A stretch of 64,000 nucleotides of DNA, from assembly GCF_900109575.1 (NCBI RefSeq), contig NZ_FOAF01000001.1, forward strand, positions 2,017,662 to 2,081,661. Reading direction: 5' to 3'. This DNA comes from Olivibacter domesticus (GTDB lineage: Bacteria; Bacteroidota; Bacteroidia; Sphingobacteriales; Sphingobacteriaceae). Below the pieces are notes generated by a model. That model worked only from the letters and a program-made list of their open reading frames with translations, had not been told where the DNA came from and made no database searches. This document shows positions 7,494-17,511 of the stretch, one piece after another; the stretch's first letter is position 1; the number at the start of each line of letters is the position of its first letter. The position numbers were made by a program, and so were the translations under genes.

Positions 7494-10400
7494 ATGAAAT
7501 ACTGCAATATTATAAAATGCCGATTTCCATGTTTAGCCGCCTTAAAATACAAGGTGTTTATTTTTTTATTTTGTTGTATATCCTTTCAATCGATTATGGC
7601 CCAGCAAAATCAGAAAAATATAAATGGAGTTGTTAGCGATCAAACAGGCAAACCGTTAAATGGTGTTTCCGTAGCCATTGTGGGAAAAGCCGGAAAAGGA
7701 ACCTCCACTAACAAGGAGGGGGTTTATCAAATTCCTGTTGTTTTAGGCGATAGGCTACGTTTTACTTTCGTAGGGCATCAAACAAAAGAGATATTGATAG
7801 AAAAGTTCGATGCACTGAATGTCCAATTAAATGCAGATAACCAAGCCCTAGATGAAGTGGTAGTGGTTGGATATGGTACGCAAAAACGATCAAATATCAC
7901 AGGTGCTATCGCGTCCTTATCTGCTGATGATATTGTTTCTGAAGGATTTAATAATATTGGGCAAGCCATTCAAGGTAAAGTTGCAGGTGTACAAATCGAG
8001 TCAGGCGGTGGCAACCCTGGTTCAGGTGTGCGCGTGCTTATTCGTGGAACCGGATCTTTAAATAACAATAATCCGCTCTACATCGTCGACGGGGTGCAAG
8101 TAGATAACATCAACAATATTGCTCCCAATGATATAGCCTCAATGGACATACTGAAAGATGCTTCCGCTGCCGCCATTTATGGCTCTAGGGCAGCAAACGG
8201 AGTGGTGCTGGTTACAACTAAAGGAGGAACTACAGGAAGCAACAATATTTCTCTTTTAGCAAACTATGGTCTACAAAATTTGGCCAAAAGACTCGATGTG
8301 CTAAACGCCGCGGAATGGGCGCAAGTAAGTAATGCAGCACATGATAATGCAGGTTTGGCCCGTCTGGATATTGCTAATAATTATGCTGAACTAGCGGACG
8401 TAGATTGGCAAGACGAGGTTTTTACGACTGCACCCATGCAAAACTACAATCTGAACGCGAATGGTGGAGGTGAAAATTTCCACTATAATATATCAGGGGA
8501 TTATTTTGGCCAGGACGGGATTGTACGTAAAACTTATTATGAAAGATATAACCTACGGATTAAGACCGATTTCACCAAAGGTCGCCTTAAGGTTGGCGAA
8601 ACGGTTATACTATCGAATGAAAAGTGGAGAAACATGGCTAATGGATGGGGCGGACAAGGAGGAGGGCCTGTTGGTGCTTCACTGAAGATGATTCCCGTAT
8701 TTAATGTCTATGACCCCACAGCGGAAGGTGGATATGGTGGCGCCTACGGCCCTGTTATGAATGTGGCCAACCCGGTTGCCCAGCTCAATCTCGAAAAACC
8801 AGAAGTTTATGCAACGAATGCCGTCATTAACGCATATGCCCAGTTCAACATATTAGAGGGGTTAAACTATAAATATAATGCAGGTTATACACGCACTTAT
8901 GGCCGAAACTTCACCTACCAATATCCTTACGAAGTAGGCACGCTGTTTATCAATCGCATGGCGAATCTGAGCGAAAGTAGAAACGAGAAATCTACTGTAT
9001 TGCAAGAACATACCCTTACCTACGATAAGGACTTTAATAAGCACCAAATACAAGCGATGGCTGGGTACACCTATCAGAATACCAACTATAGATCATTAAG
9101 CGGAAGCAAAAGCGGAATGCCTCGTGGAATTGAGGTAATAGATGCAGGTACTACGAATACAGTTGCTGGATCAAATGCTTGGGAAAACACCTTGATATCT
9201 TATTTTGGAAGAGCTATTTATACCTATGATGATCGTTATACGTTAACGGCTATTTTACGTAGAGACGGTTCCTCAAGATTCGGCAATGCTTATAAATACG
9301 GGAATTTTCCATCTGTAGCTGCTGCATGGAATATTTCAAACGAGCCCTTCTTTAACCATTCAAACACCGTACTTACCACCTTAAAGCTACGTGCAGGGTA
9401 TGGCGAATTGGGTAACCAAGAGATAGCAGATTACCAGTTTTTAGCCAATATTAACCCTAACATAAATTATGTAATAGGTGCCGATCAGCATTTGATGCCA
9501 GGAGCTACTCAATTAGCATTTGCTACCCCTGATATACGATGGGAAAATTCAGTCACCTATAATGCCGGATTAGACATTGGACTGTTTAACAACAACTTAT
9601 CGATAATTGCCGATTACTTTGTTAAAGATAGTAAAGATATATTATTACAAGTACCTATCCCACTTTCGACAGGTGCAAGTGCTCAAAGTCCCTATCTGAA
9701 TGCCGGAAGTATCCGCAACCGCGGTTTCGAGGCAGATATCGCTTATAACAAACAAGAAGGCGACTTTCATTATGGCGTCAATGCTACATTTTCTACCGTC
9801 AGCAATGAGGTACTCGAACTGGGAACCGGCTCCCAGCAGATCTTTGGAGGACGCCCTACTCATCATGGAGCGAATGCGACCGTCACACAAGCGGGATGGC
9901 CTGTTGGTGCCTTTTACTTAATAAAAACAGCGGGCATATTCCAATCGCAAGAAGAAGTGGAAGCTCATAATGTAAATGGGCAGCTCATACAGCCAAATGC
10001 AAAACCGGGTGATATCCGTTTTACCGACGCGAATGGCGACGGGAGAATAGATCAAAACGACCGACAATATGTTGGAAGTCCGGCACCTAAATTTAGTTTT
10101 GGGTTAGGAGGAAATGCGCAGTGGAAAAACATTGATATTAATCTTTTCTTTCAAGGTACTTACGGAAATAAAATCTACAATGGTTTGCGGCAGGACTTAG
10201 AAGGCATGAGCGCCGAATTCAACTATGCAAAATCTACCTTAAATGCCTGGACACCCGAAAATAGGAATACCGATATACCTCGAGCGGTCATCAACGATCC
10301 TAATTTAAATTCGCAAACATCCGATCGGTTTCTCGAAAATGGTTCATATTTAAGATTAAGAACCTTACAAATGGGATATACCTTCTCTGAAACGCTTTCA

Positions 10401-10589
10401 GAAAGGTTAAAAATCAGTAAGTGTAGAATTTATGTGAGTTTTGACAATCTCTTTACTATCACAAAATATAAAGGGTATAATCCCGACTTAGGACGAGCCG
10501 GATCGATTTTAGACAGAGGGGTGGATTATGGTCATATTGCTTACCCTTTGGCCAGAACATCCATGTTGGGTGTACAGATTTCATTTTAA
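7494..10589 (+). CDS. SusC/RagA-type TonB-linked outer-membrane transporter
   Basis: A 1031-residue SusC-family receptor. The signal peptide ends near residue 36 (SIMAQ). A carboxypeptidase-D-like regulatory domain occupies about 43-115, followed by the family hallmark DEVVVVGYGTQKRSNITGAI (120-139) that includes the TonB-box region. The plug contains VLIRGTGSLNNNNPLYIVDG and AAAIYGSRAANGVVLVTTK, and the barrel ends in a terminal phenylalanine (MLGVQISF). It imports oligosaccharide across the outer membrane with the SusD partner 13 bp downstream. The GH2 gene follows on the same strand, so the three are probably one operon. Length is normal for SusC. Confidence 0.97.
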   Translation: MKYCNIIKCRFPCLAALKYKVFIFLFCCISFQSIMAQQNQKNINGVVSDQTGKPLNGVSVAIVGKAGKGTSTNKEGVYQIPVVLGDRLRFTFVGHQTKEILIEKFDALNVQLNADNQALDEVVVVGYGTQKRSNITGAIASLSADDIVSEGFNNIGQAIQGKVAGVQIESGGGNPGSGVRVLIRGTGSLNNNNPLYIVDGVQVDNINNIAPNDIASMDILKDASAAAIYGSRAANGVVLVTTKGGTTGSNNISLLANYGLQNLAKRLDVLNAAEWAQVSNAAHDNAGLARLDIANNYAELADVDWQDEVFTTAPMQNYNLNANGGGENFHYNISGDYFGQDGIVRKTYYERYNLRIKTDFTKGRLKVGETVILSNEKWRNMANGWGGQGGGPVGASLKMIPVFNVYDPTAEGGYGGAYGPVMNVANPVAQLNLEKPEVYATNAVINAYAQFNILEGLNYKYNAGYTRTYGRNFTYQYPYEVGTLFINRMANLSESRNEKSTVLQEHTLTYDKDFNKHQIQAMAGYTYQNTNYRSLSGSKSGMPRGIEVIDAGTTNTVAGSNAWENTLISYFGRAIYTYDDRYTLTAILRRDGSSRFGNAYKYGNFPSVAAAWNISNEPFFNHSNTVLTTLKLRAGYGELGNQEIADYQFLANINPNINYVIGADQHLMPGATQLAFATPDIRWENSVTYNAGLDIGLFNNNLSIIADYFVKDSKDILLQVPIPLSTGASAQSPYLNAGSIRNRGFEADIAYNKQEGDFHYGVNATFSTVSNEVLELGTGSQQIFGGRPTHHGANATVTQAGWPVGAFYLIKTAGIFQSQEEVEAHNVNGQLIQPNAKPGDIRFTDANGDGRIDQNDRQYVGSPAPKFSFGLGGNAQWKNIDINLFFQGTYGNKIYNGLRQDLEGMSAEFNYAKSTLNAWTPENRNTDIPRAVINDPNLNSQTSDRFLENGSYLRLRTLQMGYTFSETLSERLKISKCRIYVSFDNLFTITKYKGYNPDLGRAGSILDRGVDYGHIAYPLARTSMLGVQISF

Positions 10590-10602
10590 AATTCTTAACA
10601 TT

Positions 10603-12123
10603 ATGATACGTGGAATTAAAAATAAAAACATATTAGCAACATTGCTGCTGTTTTTAGTTCTTTTTGTAGGCTGCACCAAGAAACTGGAGCTAGAAAATCC
10701 AAACTCCTTAACCAACGAAAATTTTTGGAAAACAGAGGGCGATGTATTAAGTGGACTTGCAGCCACTTATAAGGTCTTTAAGGATATAAACGGAGGCTTC
10801 TTCGGTGTTAGAGGTGTTGAGCTTACCAATGGAAGAGGAGACGACTTTTTTATACGCAATGATGTCCAAGCGCTTTATCAGCTTTCTACTTTTACAAATA
10901 ATCCGACAACGCAAACACCCCGCGACATTTATGCTACCGGCTTTAAGGCAATATTTAGGGCAAATCAAGTGATTGAAAATACACCTAAAATAGAAATGGA
11001 TGAAGCAAAAAAATCGACTTTAATAGCGGAAGCGAAATTCCTTCGTGCCTTAAGCTATTTCCATCTCGTAATAAACTTTGGTTCTCTTCCTGTTATCACC
11101 ATCGTGCCTCAAAACCGAGAAGACTATTTTGTTAGTGCCTCTCCTGAAGAAGATATTTGGAATCTTATCGTAAGCGATCTATCCGAAGCCAAAGAAATAT
11201 TACCGCTCGAATATCCCAGTGAATCTGTAGGTCGTGCTACCAAAGGTGCGGCGATCGGTATGTTGGGAAAGGCATATCTTTACATGGAACGGTGGACGGA
11301 TGCGGAAAGGGAATTAGATATTGTTACTAAGGCCCCTTTTAGCTATGACCTACTAGCTGATTACGAACATAACTTTATGGCCGAATTCGATAACAATAAG
11401 GAATCGTTATTTGAAATACAGATGCAGAATGTGGGTGGTCCTAGCCCGTGGGCGGGAGAGAACGCAAATGAATCGCAAGGTACAACTGTTGCTCAGGAGT
11501 TTGCCCCAGCGGAGGTTGCAGGTTGGTTTGAAGCTTTCCCCACCAATAAAATATTTGAAGCATTTCAACAAGAAAAAACAATCGATAATGACTTTGACCC
11601 GAGAATGTATGCTTCGCTCGTTTGGAATTACCCGAATGCTATGTATTATAACAAACCATTCTCTACTTTTAAACCGCAATTCGGCTTTCATTCGATGATT
11701 AGAAAATACCAGAATTGGAGGCAGAACGATGAAGGTATATTTATTTCTGAAATTAATGAAAAGGTGCTCCGTTTTGCTGATATTCTATTAATGCGTGCGG
11801 AAGCGCTCATTAACTTAAATAGATCTGCGGAGGCTTATCCACTGATAAATCGTGTAAGACAAAGAGCTAATTTAAAACCTCTTACGGATGGAATGACTGA
11901 TGCAGCATTGAAAAATGAGCTGATACATCAACGGATGATTGAATTTTTTAGAGAAGGCTTGCGGTTTTATGATCTCAAAAGGTGGGGTTTAATTGAACAG
12001 GAAATAAAAAACAGTGATAAGGAGGGACGACAGTTTTTAACCTTGCCTAAGCACGCCTATTTTCCTATTCCGCAACATGAATTAAATACAAACCCGAATA
12101 TGACTCAAAATCCAAACTGGTAG
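10603..12123 (+). CDS. SusD/RagB-type glycan-binding lipoprotein
   Basis: A 506-residue lipoprotein. Start 10603 is preferred over in-frame 10528, which overlaps susC and lacks a signal; the chosen start gives a type II signal with lipidated C24 in VLFVGC. The SusD fold is supported by LENPNSLTNENFWKTEGDV, the TPR-like LIAEAKFLRALSYFHLVINFG, and the C-terminal signature RMIEFFREGLRFYDLKRWGL. SusD proteins cap the SusC channel on the cell surface and hand over glycan. It is followed 28 bp later by the GH2-type enzyme. Confidence 0.96.
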   Translation: MIRGIKNKNILATLLLFLVLFVGCTKKLELENPNSLTNENFWKTEGDVLSGLAATYKVFKDINGGFFGVRGVELTNGRGDDFFIRNDVQALYQLSTFTNNPTTQTPRDIYATGFKAIFRANQVIENTPKIEMDEAKKSTLIAEAKFLRALSYFHLVINFGSLPVITIVPQNREDYFVSASPEEDIWNLIVSDLSEAKEILPLEYPSESVGRATKGAAIGMLGKAYLYMERWTDAERELDIVTKAPFSYDLLADYEHNFMAEFDNNKESLFEIQMQNVGGPSPWAGENANESQGTTVAQEFAPAEVAGWFEAFPTNKIFEAFQQEKTIDNDFDPRMYASLVWNYPNAMYYNKPFSTFKPQFGFHSMIRKYQNWRQNDEGIFISEINEKVLRFADILLMRAEALINLNRSAEAYPLINRVRQRANLKPLTDGMTDAALKNELIHQRMIEFFREGLRFYDLKRWGLIEQEIKNSDKEGRQFLTLPKHAYFPIPQHELNTNPNMTQNPNW

Positions 12124-12151
12124 CATTTTAGGTGCCCTTAAATTTTATGAT

Positions 12152-14998
12152 ATGTTAAATAAAGCTAGCAAATTATTTCTTATTCCCTTACTTACACTTT
12201 TTATCGGTTGTAAAGGTACATTTAATCCAAAGCAGGAAATTGATTTACATGGAAAGTGGCGCTTCGCCATGGATGAGAAAGATGAAGGTATTGAAGGCAA
12301 ATGGTATGAAAAAAAATTGGATGAGGAAGTCACACTACCAGGATCAATGACTACCAATGGTAAAGGCAAGGAAGTGGATATCAATACGCCTTGGACAGGA
12401 GGCATTAATGATTCAGCTTGGTTTACCGAGGCGGAATATGCTCCCTATAGAAAAGCAGGAAATGTTAAAGTTCCTTACTGGCTTCAACCTACAAAATATT
12501 ATAAAGGAGCAGCATGGTACCAAAAGGATGTCGACATACCAGAAAAAGGATATGAAAATGGAGCTGAATTGTTTATTGAACGAAGCCACTGGGAAAGCAC
12601 TGTTTGGATAGATAGTAAAAAGGTAGGCATGAAGAATAGTTTAGCAACAGCCCATCGTTATGACCTGACAGGCTTATTAACGCCAGGAAAACATACAATA
12701 ACGATACGTATTGATAACCGTGTAAAAGATATCGATGTTGGTCCTAACTCCCACAGTATATCCGATCATACCCAAAGTAATTGGAATGGAATGATTGGTA
12801 AATTATATGTTGAGCCTTTAGAAAAGATACAAATAACTGACTTACAACTATTTCCAGATGTTCAGAAAAAAGAAGTGCTTGCCAAATTTAAAATAACGAA
12901 CAAAGGAGCTGCGCGGCAGGCTCGTATCCACCTACAAGCTGCATTAAAACAAAAAAATAATAAAAGCATAAACGATTTAACGCAAGAACTAACGATCGTG
13001 GAAGGCGATAATGCGTTAGAAATAGCCTATCCTATGGGAGAGCATCCGGCTATTTGGGATGAATTTAATCCAACGTTATATGAGATGAATGCCCAATTAA
13101 ATGTAGGTGACTCCATTGCAGACCAGCAACTGAAAGTATTTGGCATGCGGAATTTCTCGACCAAAGGCAGGCAGATATTATTAAATGATAAGCCTGTGTT
13201 TTTTAGAGGAACCCTTGAAAGTGCCATTTTTCCAAAGACAGGCTTCCCTCCTACAGACATCACATCGTGGGCTGAAATTTTTTCTGTTTGCAAAGATTAT
13301 GGGTTGAATCACATTCGTTTTCATTCTTGGTGTCCACCAGAGGCTGCATTTGATGCAGCGGATAGCTTGGGCATGTACCTTCAGATAGAATGTAGCTCTT
13401 GGGCCAATCAGGGTTCAGGTCTAGGAGACGGTAAGCCTATCGATCAGTTTATCTATGATGAAAGCGAGCGCATTGTTAAAGATTATGGCAATCATCCTTC
13501 CTTCTCATTGATGGCGTATGGCAATGAACCAGGAGGTAAAAATCACAAACAGTTCCTAACCGAGTTCGTAAAATATTGGAAAAAAAAGGACGGCAGAAGA
13601 CTCTACACCTCGGCAGCAGGATGGCCAGCAATACCTGAAAATGATTATAATGACATCCCTGAACCGAGAATACAAGGATGGGGTGAAGGGCTCAATTCTA
13701 TTATCAACAAAGAGATCCCGCGTAGCAATTATGACTGGTTTGACGATATTAAGCAATTTAACATCCCCACCATTAGCCATGAAATTGGACAGTGGTGCGT
13801 ATATCCTGATTTCAAAGAGATAAAAGAATACACGGGGGTACTCAAGGCCAAAAATTTTGAAATCTTTAGAGATAAATTAAAGGCCAACGGAATGGCTGAT
13901 TTAGCAGAGAAGTTTTTAATGGCATCCGGTAAATTACAAGCTTTGTGCTATAAAGCAGACATAGAAGCAGCTTTAAGAACACCAGGCTTTAGCGGCTTCC
14001 AGCTATTAGATTTGCATGATTTCCCTGGGCAGGGCACTGCTTTAGTGGGCGTATTAAATCCTTTTTGGAAAAGCAAGGGCTACATCGATGCAAAAGGCTA
14101 TAGCGAATTTTGCAATAGCACTGTACCACTAGCGCGTTTTCCTAAGATGAACTTTTTAAATAACGAAGCATTTAACGTGCCGATTGAAATTGCTCATTAT
14201 GGCAATGCACCCTTACAAAATGAAACACCTATTTGGACCATCACTGATAAAAGCGGAAAAGCCTATGCTACTGGAGAGCTAAAAAAGGGAAGTATCCCAA
14301 TTGGACATAATTTCTCCCTCGGTAGCGTTAGTGCCGACTTACAACATATTAAACAGGCTTCTCAATTAACATTAAAGGTAAGTGTGGGAGATTTTACTAA
14401 TTCTTGGCATTTTTTCGTATACCCAAGTCATTTACCCGCTCCCGGCCAAGAAGTATATGTAACGCAACAACTAGACGAGAAGGCTAGAAAGCTGTTAAAT
14501 AACGGAGGGAATGTTTTATTAACCCTCAAAAAAGGGGCCCTAAAACCTGAAAAGGGAGGAGATATAGCCGTCGGGTTTTCTAGCATTTTCTGGAACACCG
14601 CATGGACAAAACAGCAACCGCCCGTAACCTTGGGTATCTTGTGTAATCCTCAACATCCTGCGTTAGCCAATTTCCCAACTGAATACCACAGTAATTGGCA
14701 ATGGTGGGATGCAATGACACATTGTAATACTATCAAGTTGGATGCTGTTGATCCGTCAATCGACCCCATTGTAAGAGTAATAGATGATTGGGTAACTGCT
14801 CGACCACTATCTTTGTTATTTGAATGCAAAGTGGGTAAAGGCAATTTACTCGTGTCGGGAATTGATTTCCTGACAGATATTGAACACCGACCTGAATCAA
14901 GGCAACTTTTGTATAGTTTAACAAACTACATGAACAGTCAAAAATTTAATCCCAAGACAAAGGTCGACGAAAAAGTAATCAGTAATCTTAGTAATTAA
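12152..14998 (+). CDS. Glycoside hydrolase family 2-type lipoprotein
   Basis: A 948-residue lipoprotein (lipid anchor at C20 in LFIGC). The jelly-roll sugar-binding domain (about 30-220), an Ig-like domain (225-330) and a TIM barrel follow the GH2 order. The acid/base E459 lies in AYGNEPGG and the nucleophile is probably E544 in ISHEIGQW, as in clan GH-A. A long beta-rich C-terminal region (about 680-948) is present. GH2 enzymes remove beta-linked galactose, glucuronate, mannose or related sugars; specificity cannot be assigned here, but the GH36 neighbour points to a galactoside. Third gene of the susCD operon; a terminator follows. Confidence 0.85.
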   Translation: MLNKASKLFLIPLLTLFIGCKGTFNPKQEIDLHGKWRFAMDEKDEGIEGKWYEKKLDEEVTLPGSMTTNGKGKEVDINTPWTGGINDSAWFTEAEYAPYRKAGNVKVPYWLQPTKYYKGAAWYQKDVDIPEKGYENGAELFIERSHWESTVWIDSKKVGMKNSLATAHRYDLTGLLTPGKHTITIRIDNRVKDIDVGPNSHSISDHTQSNWNGMIGKLYVEPLEKIQITDLQLFPDVQKKEVLAKFKITNKGAARQARIHLQAALKQKNNKSINDLTQELTIVEGDNALEIAYPMGEHPAIWDEFNPTLYEMNAQLNVGDSIADQQLKVFGMRNFSTKGRQILLNDKPVFFRGTLESAIFPKTGFPPTDITSWAEIFSVCKDYGLNHIRFHSWCPPEAAFDAADSLGMYLQIECSSWANQGSGLGDGKPIDQFIYDESERIVKDYGNHPSFSLMAYGNEPGGKNHKQFLTEFVKYWKKKDGRRLYTSAAGWPAIPENDYNDIPEPRIQGWGEGLNSIINKEIPRSNYDWFDDIKQFNIPTISHEIGQWCVYPDFKEIKEYTGVLKAKNFEIFRDKLKANGMADLAEKFLMASGKLQALCYKADIEAALRTPGFSGFQLLDLHDFPGQGTALVGVLNPFWKSKGYIDAKGYSEFCNSTVPLARFPKMNFLNNEAFNVPIEIAHYGNAPLQNETPIWTITDKSGKAYATGELKKGSIPIGHNFSLGSVSADLQHIKQASQLTLKVSVGDFTNSWHFFVYPSHLPAPGQEVYVTQQLDEKARKLLNNGGNVLLTLKKGALKPEKGGDIAVGFSSIFWNTAWTKQQPPVTLGILCNPQHPALANFPTEYHSNWQWWDAMTHCNTIKLDAVDPSIDPIVRVIDDWVTARPLSLLFECKVGKGNLLVSGIDFLTDIEHRPESRQLLYSLTNYMNSQKFNPKTKVDEKVISNLSN

Positions 14999-15012
14999 AA
15001 AAAAACTACCAA

Positions 15013-15048
15013 GCACCATCATTGGCAACAATTGATGGTGCTCCTTTT
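15013..15048. terminator. Terminator between convergent GH2 and GH36 genes
   Basis: A perfect 9-bp stem (15013-15021 with 15033-15041), an 11-nt loop, and T-rich sequence to 15049 on the plus strand. An A-rich stretch before the stem provides T's on the minus strand, so it may work in both directions. Confidence 0.7.
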
Positions 15049-15087
15049 TAACTAGTCAAACACAAACCAGAACGCCTTCGGCGCCTG

Positions 15088-17295
15088 TTAAACTCCATTA
15101 GCAGTCACTTTCAATACTACGCTTTTTCTGCTCGCTTTTAGTTGCGGATTAAAGCCTACCTTCATTAAAAAGTCGCCAGAATACAATTGATTCTTATCAA
15201 TTGGAGACACTGATTGATCGTATAGATTAATTTCTTCCAGTCGGTATTGTTTGTTAGGATCCAGTCCTTTTAATTTAATCGGGCCTGCTGTGCCAGTATT
15301 ATAACGGTAATTGACAAGGTAGTTAAATAGGAGGCCTGTATCTTTATTTTTGTTGACGTATAAGATGGATGCATAATCTTCCTCTCTGGGGTTTGCCAGC
15401 CTAAACTGATCACCATGCCAAATTACATCTTTTAACTGATTATAATTTTGAACTGCCTGTTGGCAAAATTGAAGGTCTTTCTCCGGGAGCTCGCTCACGA
15501 CAATATCAAAACCCATTTTTCCCATCATCGCTACGTCAACCCTGAACTTGATAGGTTGTTTGCCCCAGTCCGTTACATGGTTGGAGCTGGCTATGGCTGG
15601 GTAGAAATATGAATATTCGTACTGCATAAAAATACGTTCCAAAGGATCTGTATTGTCACTTGGCCAATATTCAGTAAAATATTGCAACGACCCGTAATCT
15701 ACTCTACCACCACCTCCTGAACAGAGCATCATAGGTATCTTCGGATATTTTCCCCTAATTCTTTCCAGTACTTTGTATAATCCACGAACATAATCGACGT
15801 AAAAATTGGCCTGCTCTTTCAAGTATGGCGAATGCGCATTGTAAATGACTGCGTTACAATCCCACTTCACGTAGGCTAAACCAGGGTTTTTAATAAATAA
15901 ATCATCAAGTGTTTTAAACACGAAATCCTGCACTTTTGGGTTGGACAGATCCAGTACCAGCTGACTACGAAAATAATACTCTGGGCGGTTTTCCTGTTTC
16001 ACAACCCAGTCAGGATGCCGTTCATAAAGCTCGCTCTTAGGGCTGACCATTTCAGGTTCTACCCAAATGCCAAATTTCACATCATTGCTCGAAGCTTCTT
16101 TAATCAAAGAAATCAATCCATTCGGAAGCTTTTCCTTATTTTCTTCCCAATCACCTAGCGAAGAAGTGTCGCCGTTTCTCGGATACTTATTACCAAACCA
16201 CCCGTCATCCAATAAAAATAAGTCAACACCCAACTTTTTTGTATCCTTTAGCAAGGAAAACAATTTATTTTCGTTAAAATCAAAGTATGTAGCCTCCCAG
16301 TTGTTCAAAAGAGTTAAACGCTCTCCTTGGCCATCCAATAGTTTATATTTCCTCGACCAATTGTGCAAATTTCTACTTGCTTCCCCGGTCCCATTATTCG
16401 ACAGCGTGTATAGAAATTTAGGCGTAATAAACTCCTCGTTTGCTTTCAATACGTAGTTAGATGCATGATTATTCATACCGGCTAATATTCGTAAATTATC
16501 TTGAGGATCTAGTTCAAAGTCGAGCTTAAAATTACCACCCCACTCTAAACCACCCAGCAACACACTTCCTACATCTTCATGAGAAGGTTCATTAAAGGAC
16601 AAGATAAAAGCAGAAGGTTGAAATAAATTAGCTCTAGTACCCAATTTACTATCAATCGTTTTAATGCCATGTGTGAGTTTGGTTTCCTCAGGCTGCATTT
16701 CCATTGCCCAATCACCATGATAGTGTTTAAGCCAAAAACTTTCTGCCTTGATATTCAAATTGGCGGAAGCATATTTTGTTAATTCAATTGTTCCCTTTTC
16801 TTGGTGTTTAATTACAGCCCATTGCTCTATTACATTTTCGGCGGCATATACTTGATAGTAAAGATCTACTTCAAGGGCATATACAGCATCTTTTACGGTC
16901 ACCTTAAGTTGGGTAACATTGGGTTCTATTTCTCGTTGTTGATGTTTGACATATTTTAAATCTAGCGATTGGTTGCCATCGGCATGAATAACGCTAATAG
17001 CAGGCTCTAATAGATTACGAGATCCGGAAGCAGTGTAGGCTGCCTTATACATGCCTGTATAGTCATCCGCTTGCTTATACGCTGATGCCAGCATGTTGTA
17101 TTCTTGCTTATTATGAAGCTTGGGGCCTAAATAGGCCATATTAACATCTTTGTTTTCTTCGATTTGCAATACTAATGCTTGATTTTTGGTTTCCAAAACC
17201 AATTGCTCCGTTGTTTTCAATTGCAAACCATTCGACTGAGCGCTCACAAAGATATAGCAGCAAATCGCTAATAAGGATAGAATGGATCTCTTCAT
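15088..17295 (-). CDS. Alpha-galactosidase, GH36
   Basis: A 735-residue secreted GH36 enzyme with a signal peptide ending near SAQ (residue 20). It has an N-terminal beta-supersandwich, a TIM barrel with FLLDDGWFG and WVEPEMVS, the nucleophile D479 in YVKWDCN, and the acid/base D547 in YWPSDNTDP. Length and motifs match bacterial alpha-galactosidases of GH36. The retained alpha-1,6-galactosidase activity would free galactose from raffinose-type or galactomannan side chains in the periplasm. It is convergent with the GH2 gene and on the same strand as galM and the DUF5107 gene but separated by 216 bp, with its own -7 box. Confidence 0.93.
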   Translation of the reverse strand: MKRSILSLLAICCYIFVSAQSNGLQLKTTEQLVLETKNQALVLQIEENKDVNMAYLGPKLHNKQEYNMLASAYKQADDYTGMYKAAYTASGSRNLLEPAISVIHADGNQSLDLKYVKHQQREIEPNVTQLKVTVKDAVYALEVDLYYQVYAAENVIEQWAVIKHQEKGTIELTKYASANLNIKAESFWLKHYHGDWAMEMQPEETKLTHGIKTIDSKLGTRANLFQPSAFILSFNEPSHEDVGSVLLGGLEWGGNFKLDFELDPQDNLRILAGMNNHASNYVLKANEEFITPKFLYTLSNNGTGEASRNLHNWSRKYKLLDGQGERLTLLNNWEATYFDFNENKLFSLLKDTKKLGVDLFLLDDGWFGNKYPRNGDTSSLGDWEENKEKLPNGLISLIKEASSNDVKFGIWVEPEMVSPKSELYERHPDWVVKQENRPEYYFRSQLVLDLSNPKVQDFVFKTLDDLFIKNPGLAYVKWDCNAVIYNAHSPYLKEQANFYVDYVRGLYKVLERIRGKYPKIPMMLCSGGGGRVDYGSLQYFTEYWPSDNTDPLERIFMQYEYSYFYPAIASSNHVTDWGKQPIKFRVDVAMMGKMGFDIVVSELPEKDLQFCQQAVQNYNQLKDVIWHGDQFRLANPREEDYASILYVNKNKDTGLLFNYLVNYRYNTGTAGPIKLKGLDPNKQYRLEEINLYDQSVSPIDKNQLYSGDFLMKVGFNPQLKASRKSVVLKVTANGV

Positions 17296-17371
17296 ATGAT
17301 GATGTAATTGTTCTTAGGTGTTTTTTGATTAGTAACCAACTCGATCTATACTAGTCTGTACTACTATCAAG

Positions 17372-17402
17372 CAAAAGTAACTATTCCATAGCAATAAGTA
17401 AA
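17372..17402 (-). promoter_or_regulatory. Promoter of GH36 gene
   Basis: Minus-strand TACTTTTG (17372-17379) is an exact -7 element, preceded after 19 nt by TTTA (17399-17402). The same -7 sequence occurs upstream of the DUF5107-galM operon. Confidence 0.45.
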
Positions 17403-17511
17403 ACTAATTTAGAATTAAAGAAAATCCATTAGAAAATTAGCCAACGAATTTCCCTTTTTATTCATTCTACCAAATGATTCGTTTGGTATTTTATTAGGTC
17501 AAAAAAGCGCG